Shown: positions 1 to 6,658, counted from the first letter of the stretch. The stretch: DNA of 6,833 nt from Actinomycetes bacterium (GCA_014190175.1 BJFZ01000063.1:1-6833); one strand, 5' to 3'. A program made the numbers and translations. The notes: a model not told the origin generated them from the letters alone.

Positions 1-1209
1 TAATAGAAGCAAAACTGATTTCCCCGAAGCCGGAAGAATTAATGCAGCTATAAGTGCTCCGCCAACAATTGCCCCATTTACTACAACATCGTAAACAGCA
101 AAAACACGACCACGGAAGTAATCATCAATTTTTGATTGAACTAAGGCATCATTTGTTACTTTAAGACTTTGACCAAAAACGCTTCCAAAAAAAGCCGTCA
201 GATATAAAGGAAAAGGCTGCTGAGAAAGTGCTAAAAGAAGGGGCGGAAAAACGTTAAGTAAAATCATCAATCTAATCCACCTGTGGCGGCCCAAGCGCGA
301 AACCCCAAAAGGGGCAAGCAGAGCACCGCATGTAATTCCAACTCCAGCTATAGATAGAGCAAGTGCTAAACCAGAGAGCCCAGCTTCAGGATTGTCAGGA
401 GAATTAAAAGTATTTCTCTCTAAAAGTAGGGCTACAAGGAGCAGGGCAGTTAAGGAGCCACGTTGCACGGCCGTTGCAAAAATTCCTCGAGCCACATCTG
501 AATGGTTTTTTAGGAAAGAAAAACCCTCGCGCATTTCAACAAAACCTTGAGAAAAACTTGGCGATTTCTTCTCGTGATCTAAGGGCCCAATTTCATTCTT
601 TTTTAATCGCAACACCAGCAATGACGCAAGAAAGTATCCACATGAAGCAACAAGAATAATGAATGCGTCAGAGTGATTAGCAGTGCTAAAAGGTTCCAGA
701 ATTTTACGAATTCCAAATCCGACACCACCCCCCAACACAACAAGAATTGAACCTCCAGTAACAGCCATAGCGTTTGCGCTTATTAACGAAGGTTGATCTG
801 TTAAAAGTGGAAGCCCGGCCGATAACCCAGCAAGAATGAGTCTGTTTATACCAAAAGCAAAGAGGACGACAATAGTTAATTCAAGTCCAGTCTTACCTTG
901 AAAGATAAGGAATGAAATAATGAGTAAATCTATTCCGCGAATCAAATTAGAGAAAAAGATAGCTCTTTGTCTCGACACTCGGTCAAGAATTGTTCCGATA
1001 AAAGGACCAACAAGTGAATACGGTAATAAAACAGTTGCAAAAGCTAGTGCTGCATTGAGAGCGTTAGTTTGCCTCTCCGGAGAGAAAAGAATAAAAGAGG
1101 CAAGCGCGCTTTGAAAGATTCCATCTGTGGCTTGCCCCATCCAACGTGCAGCAAACAAGCGAGAAAGTCTGGGGTGGCGCAAAAGTCCCAGGAAATTCAA
1201 ACCTTGCAT
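1..1209 (-). CDS. MFS transporter, probable efflux permease (3' end cut by window edge)
   Basis: The minus strand from position 1209 is open to the window edge, giving 403 codons with no stop; the C-terminus is missing. The product is strongly hydrophobic with repeated membrane segments. It has an MFS motif-A-like loop after the second helix (G68, G72, D76-R77, R80, R82). A polar central stretch (about 201-240) would be the cytoplasmic loop between the two six-helix halves. A late RGRVFA element (residues 366-371) is, as I recall, common in MFS members of the drug-efflux/'transmembrane effector' type. The substrate cannot be told from sequence. The ATG at 1209 is chosen because an in-frame TAA lies seven codons upstream with no other start between. 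There is no Shine-Dalgarno sequence, but TATTCT lies 6 nt before the ATG, suggesting a leaderless mRNA. It is transcribed away from the wall-synthesis genes and probably has no functional tie to them. The family call is firm; the efflux role is inferred. Confidence 0.9.
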   Translation of the reverse strand, partial: MQGLNFLGLLRHPRLSRLFAARWMGQATDGIFQSALASFILFSPERQTNALNAALAFATVLLPYSLVGPFIGTILDRVSRQRAIFFSNLIRGIDLLIISFLIFQGKTGLELTIVVLFAFGINRLILAGLSAGLPLLTDQPSLISANAMAVTGGSILVVLGGGVGFGIRKILEPFSTANHSDAFIILVASCGYFLASLLVLRLKKNEIGPLDHEKKSPSFSQGFVEMREGFSFLKNHSDVARGIFATAVQRGSLTALLLVALLLERNTFNSPDNPEAGLSGLALALSIAGVGITCGALLAPFGVSRLGRHRWIRLMILLNVFPPLLLALSQQPFPLYLTAFFGSVFGQSLKVTNDALVQSKIDDYFRGRVFAVYDVVVNGAIVGGALIAALILPASGKSVLLLL

Positions 1210-1215
1210 AACAGT

Positions 1216-1221
1216 AGAATA
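1216..1221 (-). promoter_or_regulatory. Putative -10 element for a leaderless MFS transcript
   Basis: Read on the minus strand, TATTCT fits the actinobacterial TANNNT -10 pattern and is followed by 6 nt (ACTGTT) and then the ATG. Transcription would begin at or next to the start codon, which agrees with the absence of a Shine-Dalgarno sequence. No convincing -35 hexamer is seen 16-18 nt upstream, which is common for leaderless actinobacterial promoters. Confidence 0.5.
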
Positions 1222-1246
1222 GTTTCTTTATTGGATTACGGCTCGT

Positions 1247-1252
1247 TATTCT
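1247..1252 (+). promoter_or_regulatory. Putative -10 element for a leaderless DUF5318-ponA transcript
   Basis: The same hexamer, TATTCT, occurs on the plus strand 7 nt before the ATG at 1260, again without a Shine-Dalgarno sequence. This is the likely promoter of the DUF5318-PBP-GT87 block, since no other promoter-sized gap exists until 4864. No clear -35 box is visible. The two -10 elements lie 25 bp apart and point outward, so opposing polymerases would compete for a very short spacer. Confidence 0.5.
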
Positions 1253-1259
1253 TATCTTT

Positions 1260-1673
1260 ATGATTTCTCAGCGCGCCTATATCGACTACACCCTAGATAA
1301 AAGGGCAACCTTGAGCGCCTTTTTCCGAGGAATCGTAAATGCTTGCGACGCAGACCCTTATCTTTTACTCGCAGCAAAATTTCATGGAGTGAGAGTCGAA
1401 CGTTCATGTCTTGTTTGCAAAAAGAAGTCACTTGTCGAACTCAGATATATATACGGAGATCAACTCGGGCAATTCTCCGGGCGAATCAAATCCTTAGATG
1501 AGTTGGTTGAGATGGAAAAAGAATTCGGTGAATTTCGAGTGTATGTTGTAGAGGTCTGTACAGAGTGCTCATGGAACCACTTATGTGCATCTTTCCTACT
1601 TGGAGACGGTGAATTTCGAAAACCTCCCAGGAAGCAGCGAACTCTTGAAGATGATGATTGGGTTAAGAGGTAA
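1260..1673 (+). CDS. DUF5318 family protein, small zinc-ribbon-like protein next to ponA
   Basis: The product is 137 residues, soluble, with no signal peptide or membrane segment. Two CxxC pairs, C50/C53 and C100/C103, sit about 46 residues apart, and W105-N106-H107 follows the second pair; together they look like a four-cysteine zinc ribbon. The N-terminus (about 1-48) is probably helical, the middle (60-98) is strand and helix, and the C-terminal 20 residues are charged and probably disordered. The family is a conserved actinobacterial one of unknown function that, as I recall, sits directly before ponA1 in mycobacteria (Rv0049). The same arrangement here, with a 9-bp gap to the PBP gene, argues for a shared transcript and perhaps a role tied to wall growth or its regulation. 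No other ATG is available before residue 85, so the leaderless ATG is the only reasonable start. The family call rests on motif pattern and synteny; zinc binding is inferred. Confidence 0.8.
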   Translation: MISQRAYIDYTLDKRATLSAFFRGIVNACDADPYLLLAAKFHGVRVERSCLVCKKKSLVELRYIYGDQLGQFSGRIKSLDELVEMEKEFGEFRVYVVEVCTECSWNHLCASFLLGDGEFRKPPRKQRTLEDDDWVKR

Positions 1674-1682
1674 CCTTTAGTC

Positions 1683-3611
1683 ATGATCCGCAAGGTCTTT
1701 TTTCGAATCGCCATATTTGGCGGCGGTATTGCTTTTATTATTGGCACAGCAGCTTTTGCATATGCGTATTTTACAGTCAGCATTCCAAACCCGAATGATT
1801 ATGTAAACAGTCAAGCAACAATTATTCAATATTCCAATGGAGCAGAAATTGGCAGAATTGGTGCACAAAATCGGACGATAGTTCCTCTGGCAAAAATTCC
1901 ACTCAATGTTCGCCATGCAGTTTTAGCGGCAGAGGATAGAAGCTTCTATACCAATCGCGCATTTAGCGTTACTGGCATCTTGAGGGCTGTCGTAAATAAC
2001 TTACGAGGTGGCGCTTTGCAAGGTGGTTCAACAATCACACAACAATATGCAAAAACAGCATTTCTCACACCAGAGAGAAGCATTCAAAGAAAAATCAAAG
2101 AACTTGTTATTGCAATCAAACTTGAAAATCAACTATCAAAAGACCAAATTTTTGAAAACTATCTCAACACTATTTACTTTGGTCGAGGCTCCTATGGGGT
2201 AGAAACCGCCGCGCAGCAATATTTTAATAGAACTGTAAACCACCTAACACTTGCACAATCTGCCGTCCTAGCAAGCATTCTTAGATCTCCTGGATATTAC
2301 GACCCATCGTATTCAAAAGAAAACGCTGACAGATTAACTAACCGATTCAACTATGTGGTCAAAGGAATGCTCGACGCTAATTGGATTACACAGAAGGAAG
2401 TAGATTCAATTAAGTTCCCACTTGTTCGTGAACGAATAACTTCTGGATCACTTTCTGGTCCAAAAGGTCACGTCATCGCTCTGGCACAAAAAGAACTCAA
2501 TAGCCTGGGATTTAACGACGATCAATTAATGATTGGCGGATTAATCGTAAGAACAACTCTTGATCAAAAAGCCCAACAATCTGCAGTAGACGCGGTTGAT
2601 AAACAAACTCCAGCTAAAGCACCCGAAGATTTGCATATTGGACTTGTTGCAATTAGACCAAGCACGGGTGAAATTATTGCTCTCTATGGCGGGAAAGATT
2701 ATTTAGTGCGTCAACTCAGTGACGCAACACAAGCGATAGCACTTGCTGGCTCAACTTTCAAACCATTTGCACTCATTGCTGCGCTAGAACAAGGAATTCC
2801 GCTGACATCAGTTTGGGACGGAGATTCACCACAAATTTTTGATGATTTAGGTAAGCCTTATCCTGTCTCCAATTATGGCGATGAACAATGGGGACAAGTT
2901 GGATTACTTAAAGCAACTGCTCACTCAGTCAATACGGTTTACGTTCCACTCGGAATTAAAGTAGGGCCAGATAAAGTAGTTGATGTTGCTCGGAGGGCAG
3001 GAATTCCTCAATCGGTTGCACTCATGCCAACTCCATCGGTCGTTCTCGGGCCAGCAAGCCCACATGTGATTGATGTTGCTGCAGCTTATGCAACTTTTGC
3101 CGCGCAAGGAGTTTACGCAAAACCATTTCTTATTAGCCAAGTTCAAGGGCCAAATAAAGGAGTTCTTTATGAAGCGAAACCTCAAGGACAAGAAGTTTTT
3201 TCCAAAGATGTTATGGCTGATTTAACCTATGCGCTAGGCGAAGTTGTACGCAACGGAACTGCAACGTATGGAACATCTGGCTTAAAAAGACCTGCTGCGG
3301 GTAAGACCGGAACAAGCGAGCAGAACGCCTCAGCATGGTTTAGCGGTTACACACCACAACTTGCAGCCTCTGTTGCATTTTTTAGAGACAATGCATCAAT
3401 AACACTCAATGGAATTGGTGGACTTACTTCAGTAACAGGTGGAACTTTCCCAGCAAAAGTCTGGACCGCGTTTATGAAAGGCGCGCTTAAAGGCGAACCA
3501 AGGATGTATTTTCCAAAGCCTGTAAATATTGGCGGAACAGATCCGATTGTGATGACTACACCTTCTCCTTCAATCCAACCAATCAGCCCAACTCCAAGCC
3601 AAACACCTTAA
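1683..3611 (+). CDS. ponA: Class A penicillin-binding protein (GT51 transglycosylase + transpeptidase)
   Basis: A bifunctional peptidoglycan synthase that polymerises lipid II into glycan strands and crosslinks the stem peptides outside the membrane. Order of parts in 642 residues: short basic cytoplasmic tail (1-8), one membrane anchor (about 9-31), GT51 domain (about 65-235), linker, transpeptidase domain (about 316-600) and a Pro/Ser/Thr-rich tail (from about 624). GT51 motifs: EDRSFY with catalytic E84, GGSTITQQ (114-121), and the RKxxE...LE motif with E140 and E148. Transpeptidase motifs: S357-T-F-K360 (nucleophile S357), S415-V-N417 and K541-T-G-T544. All catalytic residues are present. 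There is no PASTA domain, so it resembles PonA1 rather than PonA2 of mycobacteria. The ATG at 1683 follows an in-frame TAA at 1671-1673. AAGAGG (1665-1670) is a plausible but distant Shine-Dalgarno sequence, 12 nt away and overlapping the end of the upstream gene. Family and function are very secure; the partner proteins are unknown. Confidence 0.97.
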   Translation: MIRKVFFRIAIFGGGIAFIIGTAAFAYAYFTVSIPNPNDYVNSQATIIQYSNGAEIGRIGAQNRTIVPLAKIPLNVRHAVLAAEDRSFYTNRAFSVTGILRAVVNNLRGGALQGGSTITQQYAKTAFLTPERSIQRKIKELVIAIKLENQLSKDQIFENYLNTIYFGRGSYGVETAAQQYFNRTVNHLTLAQSAVLASILRSPGYYDPSYSKENADRLTNRFNYVVKGMLDANWITQKEVDSIKFPLVRERITSGSLSGPKGHVIALAQKELNSLGFNDDQLMIGGLIVRTTLDQKAQQSAVDAVDKQTPAKAPEDLHIGLVAIRPSTGEIIALYGGKDYLVRQLSDATQAIALAGSTFKPFALIAALEQGIPLTSVWDGDSPQIFDDLGKPYPVSNYGDEQWGQVGLLKATAHSVNTVYVPLGIKVGPDKVVDVARRAGIPQSVALMPTPSVVLGPASPHVIDVAAAYATFAAQGVYAKPFLISQVQGPNKGVLYEAKPQGQEVFSKDVMADLTYALGEVVRNGTATYGTSGLKRPAAGKTGTSEQNASAWFSGYTPQLAASVAFFRDNASITLNGIGGLTSVTGGTFPAKVWTAFMKGALKGEPRMYFPKPVNIGGTDPIVMTTPSPSIQPISPTPSQTP

Positions 3612-3621
3612 GGAAGGTGCA

Positions 3622-4863
3622 ATGCGCACTGCCTTTAGATGGAGTCCGTTACTCCTAACGCTTATTGGTTTAACTCTTTTGGCATCCGCGCTCTCCTTTG
3701 TTAAGTCAGGGCACTGTCGGGATAATCTATGGGCATCACCGGATGTTGCAATTCATGCGTGCTATTCGGATATCCCAGCTTTATTTACAAGTCGCCATCT
3801 AGATGAACATCAATGGTCTTACATGGGTGGTTCAACATCTGTCGAGTACCCAACTCTGATGGGTGTAGTTATGTGGGCAACAGCGTGGTTGGTTCCTAAC
3901 GGAGATAATTCACCACGAACATATTTCGATATTAATATCTTCTTTATCGCTCTCCTTCTTCTGGCAAGTGTTCTTATCGTTGCAAGAATCAGGCCCGAAT
4001 TTGCATACCTTATTCCTCTCTCCCCTGCACTAATTGCATCCCTTTATATAAATTGGGATTTATGGGGCATTACAACAATGCTCTTAGCAATACATTTTTT
4101 TGATCGCCATAAGTATTCTTTAAGTGCGGTTTCATTGGCAGTCTCAATTGCAACAAAATTCTTTCCTGTATTACTTATATTGCCCGCCCTTTTTATTCTC
4201 TGGCGAAAAAATGAAATACGTGACGCGGTAAAATATTTAGGCATTACTGTAGGTATTTGGCTACTGATAAATCTGCCTGTTGTTTTAACTACACCTAGAG
4301 GATGGTGGACTTTCTATCAGTTAAATCTCTCTCGCGATTCTGAATGGGGATCAATTTGGTATGCCTTTTCACTTCTAGGTTTTAACATAAAGAATCTTAA
4401 TTACATTTCAATACTCCTCCTGCTTGCAATTTTTTCTGCGATGGCCATTTATTTATTTGGACTTCCCAATATTCCAACTCTTGCTCAAGTAAGTTTTATC
4501 TTGATGGCCAGTGTTTTGTGTGTTGGAAAAGTTTATTCGCCACAGTACGTACTCTGGTTAGTTCCATTGGCAGTGATTGCCATGACCGATAAGAGAGCTC
4601 TACCTGCATTTTGGATATGGCAGATAGGTGAAATGATTTATCATCTTGCAATTTGGCAACACCTGGCGAGCGGTTCTGGTGGGCATCATTTCGGGCTTCC
4701 AGCCGGGGGTTATGCCATCGCAACCCTGCTTCGTGCCGGTCTTTGCGCCTACTTCATAGCGGTATTGGTCGCTCATAGCCTTAAAAAGCGCTCTCCACAG
4801 GGCAGAGATGGGCGCAGGCCGCTCCTGGATTTTCTATTCGGCTCATCATCGAGTTACCCTTAA
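3622..4863 (+). CDS. Polytopic GT87/DUF2029-type (GT-C fold) glycosyltransferase candidate
   Basis: A 413-residue protein with about 10-12 hydrophobic segments, the first at about 9-27. Features fitting the GT87/DUF2029 family of polyprenyl-phosphate-sugar-dependent transferases: Y48-S-D-I-P52 in the first outer loop (D50 is the candidate catalytic Asp), E75-Y-P77 near the second membrane segment, N144-W-D146, TKFFP (178-182) and KVYSPQYVLWLVP (303-315). Members such as mycobacterial PimE add mannose to envelope lipids; this copy corresponds in position to Rv0051, whose substrate I do not know. The gene starts 10 bp after the PBP stop. A strong AGGAAGG (3611-3617) overlaps that stop, so translation is probably coupled. 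GC rises from about 32% (4381-4500) to about 56% (4681-4860, hand count), and the last 25 residues are a Lys/Arg-rich, Ser-rich soluble tail. Membrane nature is certain, family likely, sugar and acceptor unknown. Confidence 0.82.
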   Translation: MRTAFRWSPLLLTLIGLTLLASALSFVKSGHCRDNLWASPDVAIHACYSDIPALFTSRHLDEHQWSYMGGSTSVEYPTLMGVVMWATAWLVPNGDNSPRTYFDINIFFIALLLLASVLIVARIRPEFAYLIPLSPALIASLYINWDLWGITTMLLAIHFFDRHKYSLSAVSLAVSIATKFFPVLLILPALFILWRKNEIRDAVKYLGITVGIWLLINLPVVLTTPRGWWTFYQLNLSRDSEWGSIWYAFSLLGFNIKNLNYISILLLLAIFSAMAIYLFGLPNIPTLAQVSFILMASVLCVGKVYSPQYVLWLVPLAVIAMTDKRALPAFWIWQIGEMIYHLAIWQHLASGSGGHHFGLPAGGYAIATLLRAGLCAYFIAVLVAHSLKKRSPQGRDGRRPLLDFLFGSSSSYP

Positions 4864-4867
4864 CCCC

Positions 4868-4895
4868 TTGCCTGGCAGATCAATCTTTTTAAGAT
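4868..4895 (+). promoter_or_regulatory. Putative sigma70-type promoter for rpsF-ssb-rpsR-rplI
   Basis: TTGCCT (4868-4873) and TAAGAT (4890-4895) are separated by 16 bp, and each matches its consensus at 4 of 6 positions. It begins 5 bp after the stop of the GT87-type gene and would start RNA near 4902, giving a leader of about 75 nt before rpsF. The -10 box overlaps a perfect inverted repeat, AATCTT-TTT-AAGATT (4882-4896). Some read-through from the upstream genes is also likely, because no terminator is visible between them. Confidence 0.5.
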
Positions 4896-4920
4896 TTACT
4901 CAAAAGGTGGGAGCAGTAAC

Positions 4921-4964
4921 TCTCCTGTCACGGAAATACCGTGGCCGCTTTAGTCCAGAGGAGG
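4921..4964 (+). promoter_or_regulatory. rpsF leader structure, candidate S6:S18 complex-binding motif
   Basis: The leader can fold into a hairpin, CACGG (4929-4933) with CCGTG (4939-4943) and loop AAATA; it can extend through T4928-G4944 and G4927-C4945. An outer stem pairs CTCCT (4922-4926) with AGGAG (4959-4963). On the 3' side between them lies an asymmetric unpaired stretch starting with CCG (4945-4947). A CCG in a bulge between a stem and a hairpin is the published description of the S6:S18 autoregulatory motif. AGGAG is also the Shine-Dalgarno core of rpsF, so S6:S18 binding would hide the ribosome site. The run GGAAATACCGTGGCCG also resembles the conserved 16S rRNA stretch GGAAYACCGGTGGCG. 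Pairing is by eye; energy and covariation are untested. Confidence 0.62.
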
Positions 4965-4976
4965 TCGGGTTAACGC

Positions 4977-5261
4977 ATGCGTCACTATGAATTAATGGTC
5001 ATCCTTGATCCAGAGTTAGAAGAAAGAACTGTTACGCCAAGCCTTGAGACATATCTCAAGATCATCAAAGAATCCGGCGGTCGCGTCGACAAGCTCGATG
5101 TTTGGGGCAAGCGTCGCATGTCATTTGAGATCCAAAAGAAATCTGAAGGAATCTACGCAGTTGTCGATATGCACTGCGAGCCAGCTGCGATAAAGGAGTT
5201 GGATCGTCAACTCAATTTAAATGAAGCAGTTCTGCGCACCAAAGTTATGCGTCCAGAATAA
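4977..5261 (+). CDS. rpsF: 30S ribosomal protein S6
   Basis: S6 binds the central domain of 16S rRNA as a heterodimer with S18 on the small-subunit platform. The 94-residue product has the typical start [16 protein letters not shown] (1-16), the central WGKRRM motif (43-48) followed by the strand IYAVVDM (59-65), and a basic end at LRTKVMRP (86-93). Length is normal for a bacterial S6, and the long acidic tail seen in E. coli is absent. The ATG at 4977 is supported by the family N-terminus and by AGGAGGT (4959-4965), 11 nt upstream; that spacing is long and part of the site lies in the predicted leader stem. It heads the S6-SSB-S18-L9 cluster, and S6 with S18 is the expected repressor of this mRNA. 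Confidence 0.98.
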   Translation: MRHYELMVILDPELEERTVTPSLETYLKIIKESGGRVDKLDVWGKRRMSFEIQKKSEGIYAVVDMHCEPAAIKELDRQLNLNEAVLRTKVMRPE

Positions 5262-5316
5262 ATTCGAAACGCAACTTTAATCAGCATTAGAGTCAAGTAG
5301 ATACGAGGAAACTAAA

Positions 5317-5817
5317 ATGACAGCAGGAGATACCAACATCACACTCATCGGTAATTTAACCGATGATCCAGAACTTCGCTTCACACCTTCTGGTTATGCA
5401 GTTGCAAATTTTACTGTTGCATCAACGCCTCGAAACTACGACAAAGCAACTAATACATGGAAAGACGGAGAAACACTTTTTCTTCGTTGCTCAATCTGGC
5501 GTGAAGCTGCAGAGAGTGTTGCTGAATCTCTTTCAAAAGGAACTCGCGTCATTGTTTCCGGTCGTTTAAAACAGCGCTCGTATGACACCAAAGAAGGAGA
5601 GAAGCGAACAGTCTTTGAATTAGAAGTAGATGAAATTGGTCCGTCACTGCGTTATGCAACAGCAAAGGTCACTCGTACCCAACGCGGAGCCGCAACTGGC
5701 GGATTTTCAGCACCAACAGGTGATGTTGTCAACCAAGATCCATGGGCTGCAGCATCAACACCATCAACCGGAGGCGGCTGGGCTAGCTCAACCGCTGACG
5801 ATCAACCACCCTTTTAA
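5317..5817 (+). CDS. ssb: Single-stranded DNA-binding protein SSB
   Basis: SSB coats single-stranded DNA during replication, repair and recombination, normally as a homotetramer. The 166-residue product has one OB fold (about 5-112). Typical pieces are [20 protein letters not shown] (7-26), VANFTVAS (29-36), [18 protein letters not shown] (55-72) and [15 protein letters not shown] (75-89). A low-complexity linker rich in Gly, Ala, Ser and Thr (about 113-158) leads to the acidic tip D161-D162-Q-P-P-F166, the conserved docking peptide for replication and repair partners. A good GAGGA (5305-5309) lies 7 nt before the ATG. The 55-bp gap after rpsF shows no clear promoter, so cotranscription is likely. 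Its position between rpsF and rpsR is the usual bacterial arrangement. Confidence 0.98.
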   Translation: MTAGDTNITLIGNLTDDPELRFTPSGYAVANFTVASTPRNYDKATNTWKDGETLFLRCSIWREAAESVAESLSKGTRVIVSGRLKQRSYDTKEGEKRTVFELEVDEIGPSLRYATAKVTRTQRGAATGGFSAPTGDVVNQDPWAAASTPSTGGGWASSTADDQPPF

Positions 5818-5846
5818 CCCACCCACTATCCATCCATTCCTGCACC
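5802..5846 (+). other. C-rich, G-poor stretch across the ssb stop codon and ssb-rpsR gap
   Basis: About 45 nt spanning the ssb stop contain a single G (5842) and many CC and CCC runs, with short CCCA and CCAT repeats. No hairpin is formed. Such a C-over-G stretch in RNA resembles a Rho-binding region, but it may simply be an unstructured spacer. No promoter is visible in the rest of the gap (5847-5890). Confidence 0.25.
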
Positions 5847-5890
5847 AATAGATAAGCAATTGGGCAGGGCACCCGAAAAGGAGCACCACA

Positions 5891-6178
5891 ATGGGAGCAC
5901 GCAATAACAGAGCGCTGAAAGAGCCGAAGAATAAGTCGGCTAAAGCGGCAGCGCTCAATAAGAAGTTTAAAAAGAAGCCATGTAGTTTCTGTCGCGACAA
6001 AGTGACATATATCGATTACAAAGATATTGCCACATTGCGCAAATACATCTCCGATCGCGGAAAGATTCGCGCTCGTCGAGTAACAGGTGCCTGCACACAA
6101 CATCAACGCTCGGTTGCAACAGCTGTTAAGAACAGCCGTGAAGTTGCACTCTTGCCCTACACATCTACAGCGCGATAA
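5891..6178 (+). CDS. rpsR: 30S ribosomal protein S18, cysteine-containing (zinc-binding) form
   Basis: S18 pairs with S6 on the 16S rRNA platform. The 95-residue product has a basic, probably disordered N-terminus (1-30). The conserved S18 core follows: PCSFC (30-34), IDYKD (41-45), [18 protein letters not shown] (49-66), then C68, H71 and ALLPY (86-90). C31, C34, C68 and H71 form the likely zinc site, making this the C+ type. Actinobacteria often also carry a cysteine-free S18 paralogue under Zur control for zinc shortage; none is in this window. The Shine-Dalgarno AAGGAG (5878-5883) is 7 nt before the ATG. It lies 73 bp after ssb and 14 bp before rplI, in the same operon. Confidence 0.98.
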   Translation: MGARNNRALKEPKNKSAKAAALNKKFKKKPCSFCRDKVTYIDYKDIATLRKYISDRGKIRARRVTGACTQHQRSVATAVKNSREVALLPYTSTAR

Positions 6179-6192
6179 GGAGATATTAAAAA

Positions 6193-6642
6193 ATGAAACT
6201 CATCCTTACTCGTGAAGTAACAGGTCTAGGTCGCGCTGGCGATGTCGTAACCGTTAAAGATGGTTTCGCACGCAACTTCTTACTACCTCGCGGAAACGCA
6301 ATTGCATGGTCGCTAGGTGGAGAAAAGCAGATTGAAGGAATCCGTCGCGCTCGCGCGTCCCGTGAAATCCGCGATATTGATCATGCTAAAGAAGTTAAGT
6401 CACTTTTAGAGAGTGCAACTATTACAGTTTCTGTAAAAGTTGGAACAGCCGGACGCCTTTTTGGTTCTGTAACAGATAAGGATGTTGCAGTTGCAATTAA
6501 AGCGTCAACTGGTCAAGATATTGATCGTCACTCAATCAAAACAGCCGGACATATTAAGAAGATCGGTGAGCACAGCGTGAAAGTTTCGCTACCTCACCAT
6601 GTAGTTGCCAGTATCACCGTTAAGGTTGTTGCCCTGGCCTAA
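6193..6642 (+). CDS. rplI: 50S ribosomal protein L9
   Basis: L9 binds 23S rRNA near the base of the L1 stalk and helps keep the reading frame. The 149-residue product has the N-terminal rRNA-binding domain with MKLILTREVTGLGRAGDVV (1-19) and the signature GFARNFLLPRGNA (24-36). A charged connecting helix (about 42-75) follows, then the C-terminal domain (about 77-147) with GRLFGSVT (87-94). Length is typical for bacterial L9 and both domains are intact. AAGGAG (6177-6182) overlaps the rpsR stop codon and lies 10 nt before the ATG, so translation is probably coupled to rpsR. It is the last gene before a strong terminator. Confidence 0.98.
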   Translation: MKLILTREVTGLGRAGDVVTVKDGFARNFLLPRGNAIAWSLGGEKQIEGIRRARASREIRDIDHAKEVKSLLESATITVSVKVGTAGRLFGSVTDKDVAVAIKASTGQDIDRHSIKTAGHIKKIGEHSVKVSLPHHVVASITVKVVALA

Positions 6643-6658
6643 GTAAGACATAACTCTT

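Noticed and set aside
474..1263. Plus-strand open frames at 474-659, 920-1114 and 1069-1263
   Set aside because: They lie opposite the MFS gene, are short, have no family likeness or good ribosome sites, and their frame is explained by the coding pattern of the minus strand.
1460..1916. Minus-strand open frames opposite the DUF5318 and ponA genes
   Set aside because: They overlap well-supported plus-strand genes, and their translations show no domain or membrane pattern of their own.
4882..4896. AATCTT-TTT-AAGATT hairpin as a terminator of the upstream wall operon
   Set aside because: The stem is only 6 A/T-rich pairs and no T-run follows, so it would not stop transcription.
4808..4990. Small plus-strand open frame linking the end of the GT87-type gene to rpsF
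   Set aside because: It overlaps both genes in another frame and covers the promoter and leader; the translation has no recognisable features.
5783..6106. Minus-strand open frames opposite the ssb end and rpsR
   Set aside because: They are antisense to a certain ribosomal protein gene, and their Cys/Leu/Phe-rich content is the mirror of rpsR codons.
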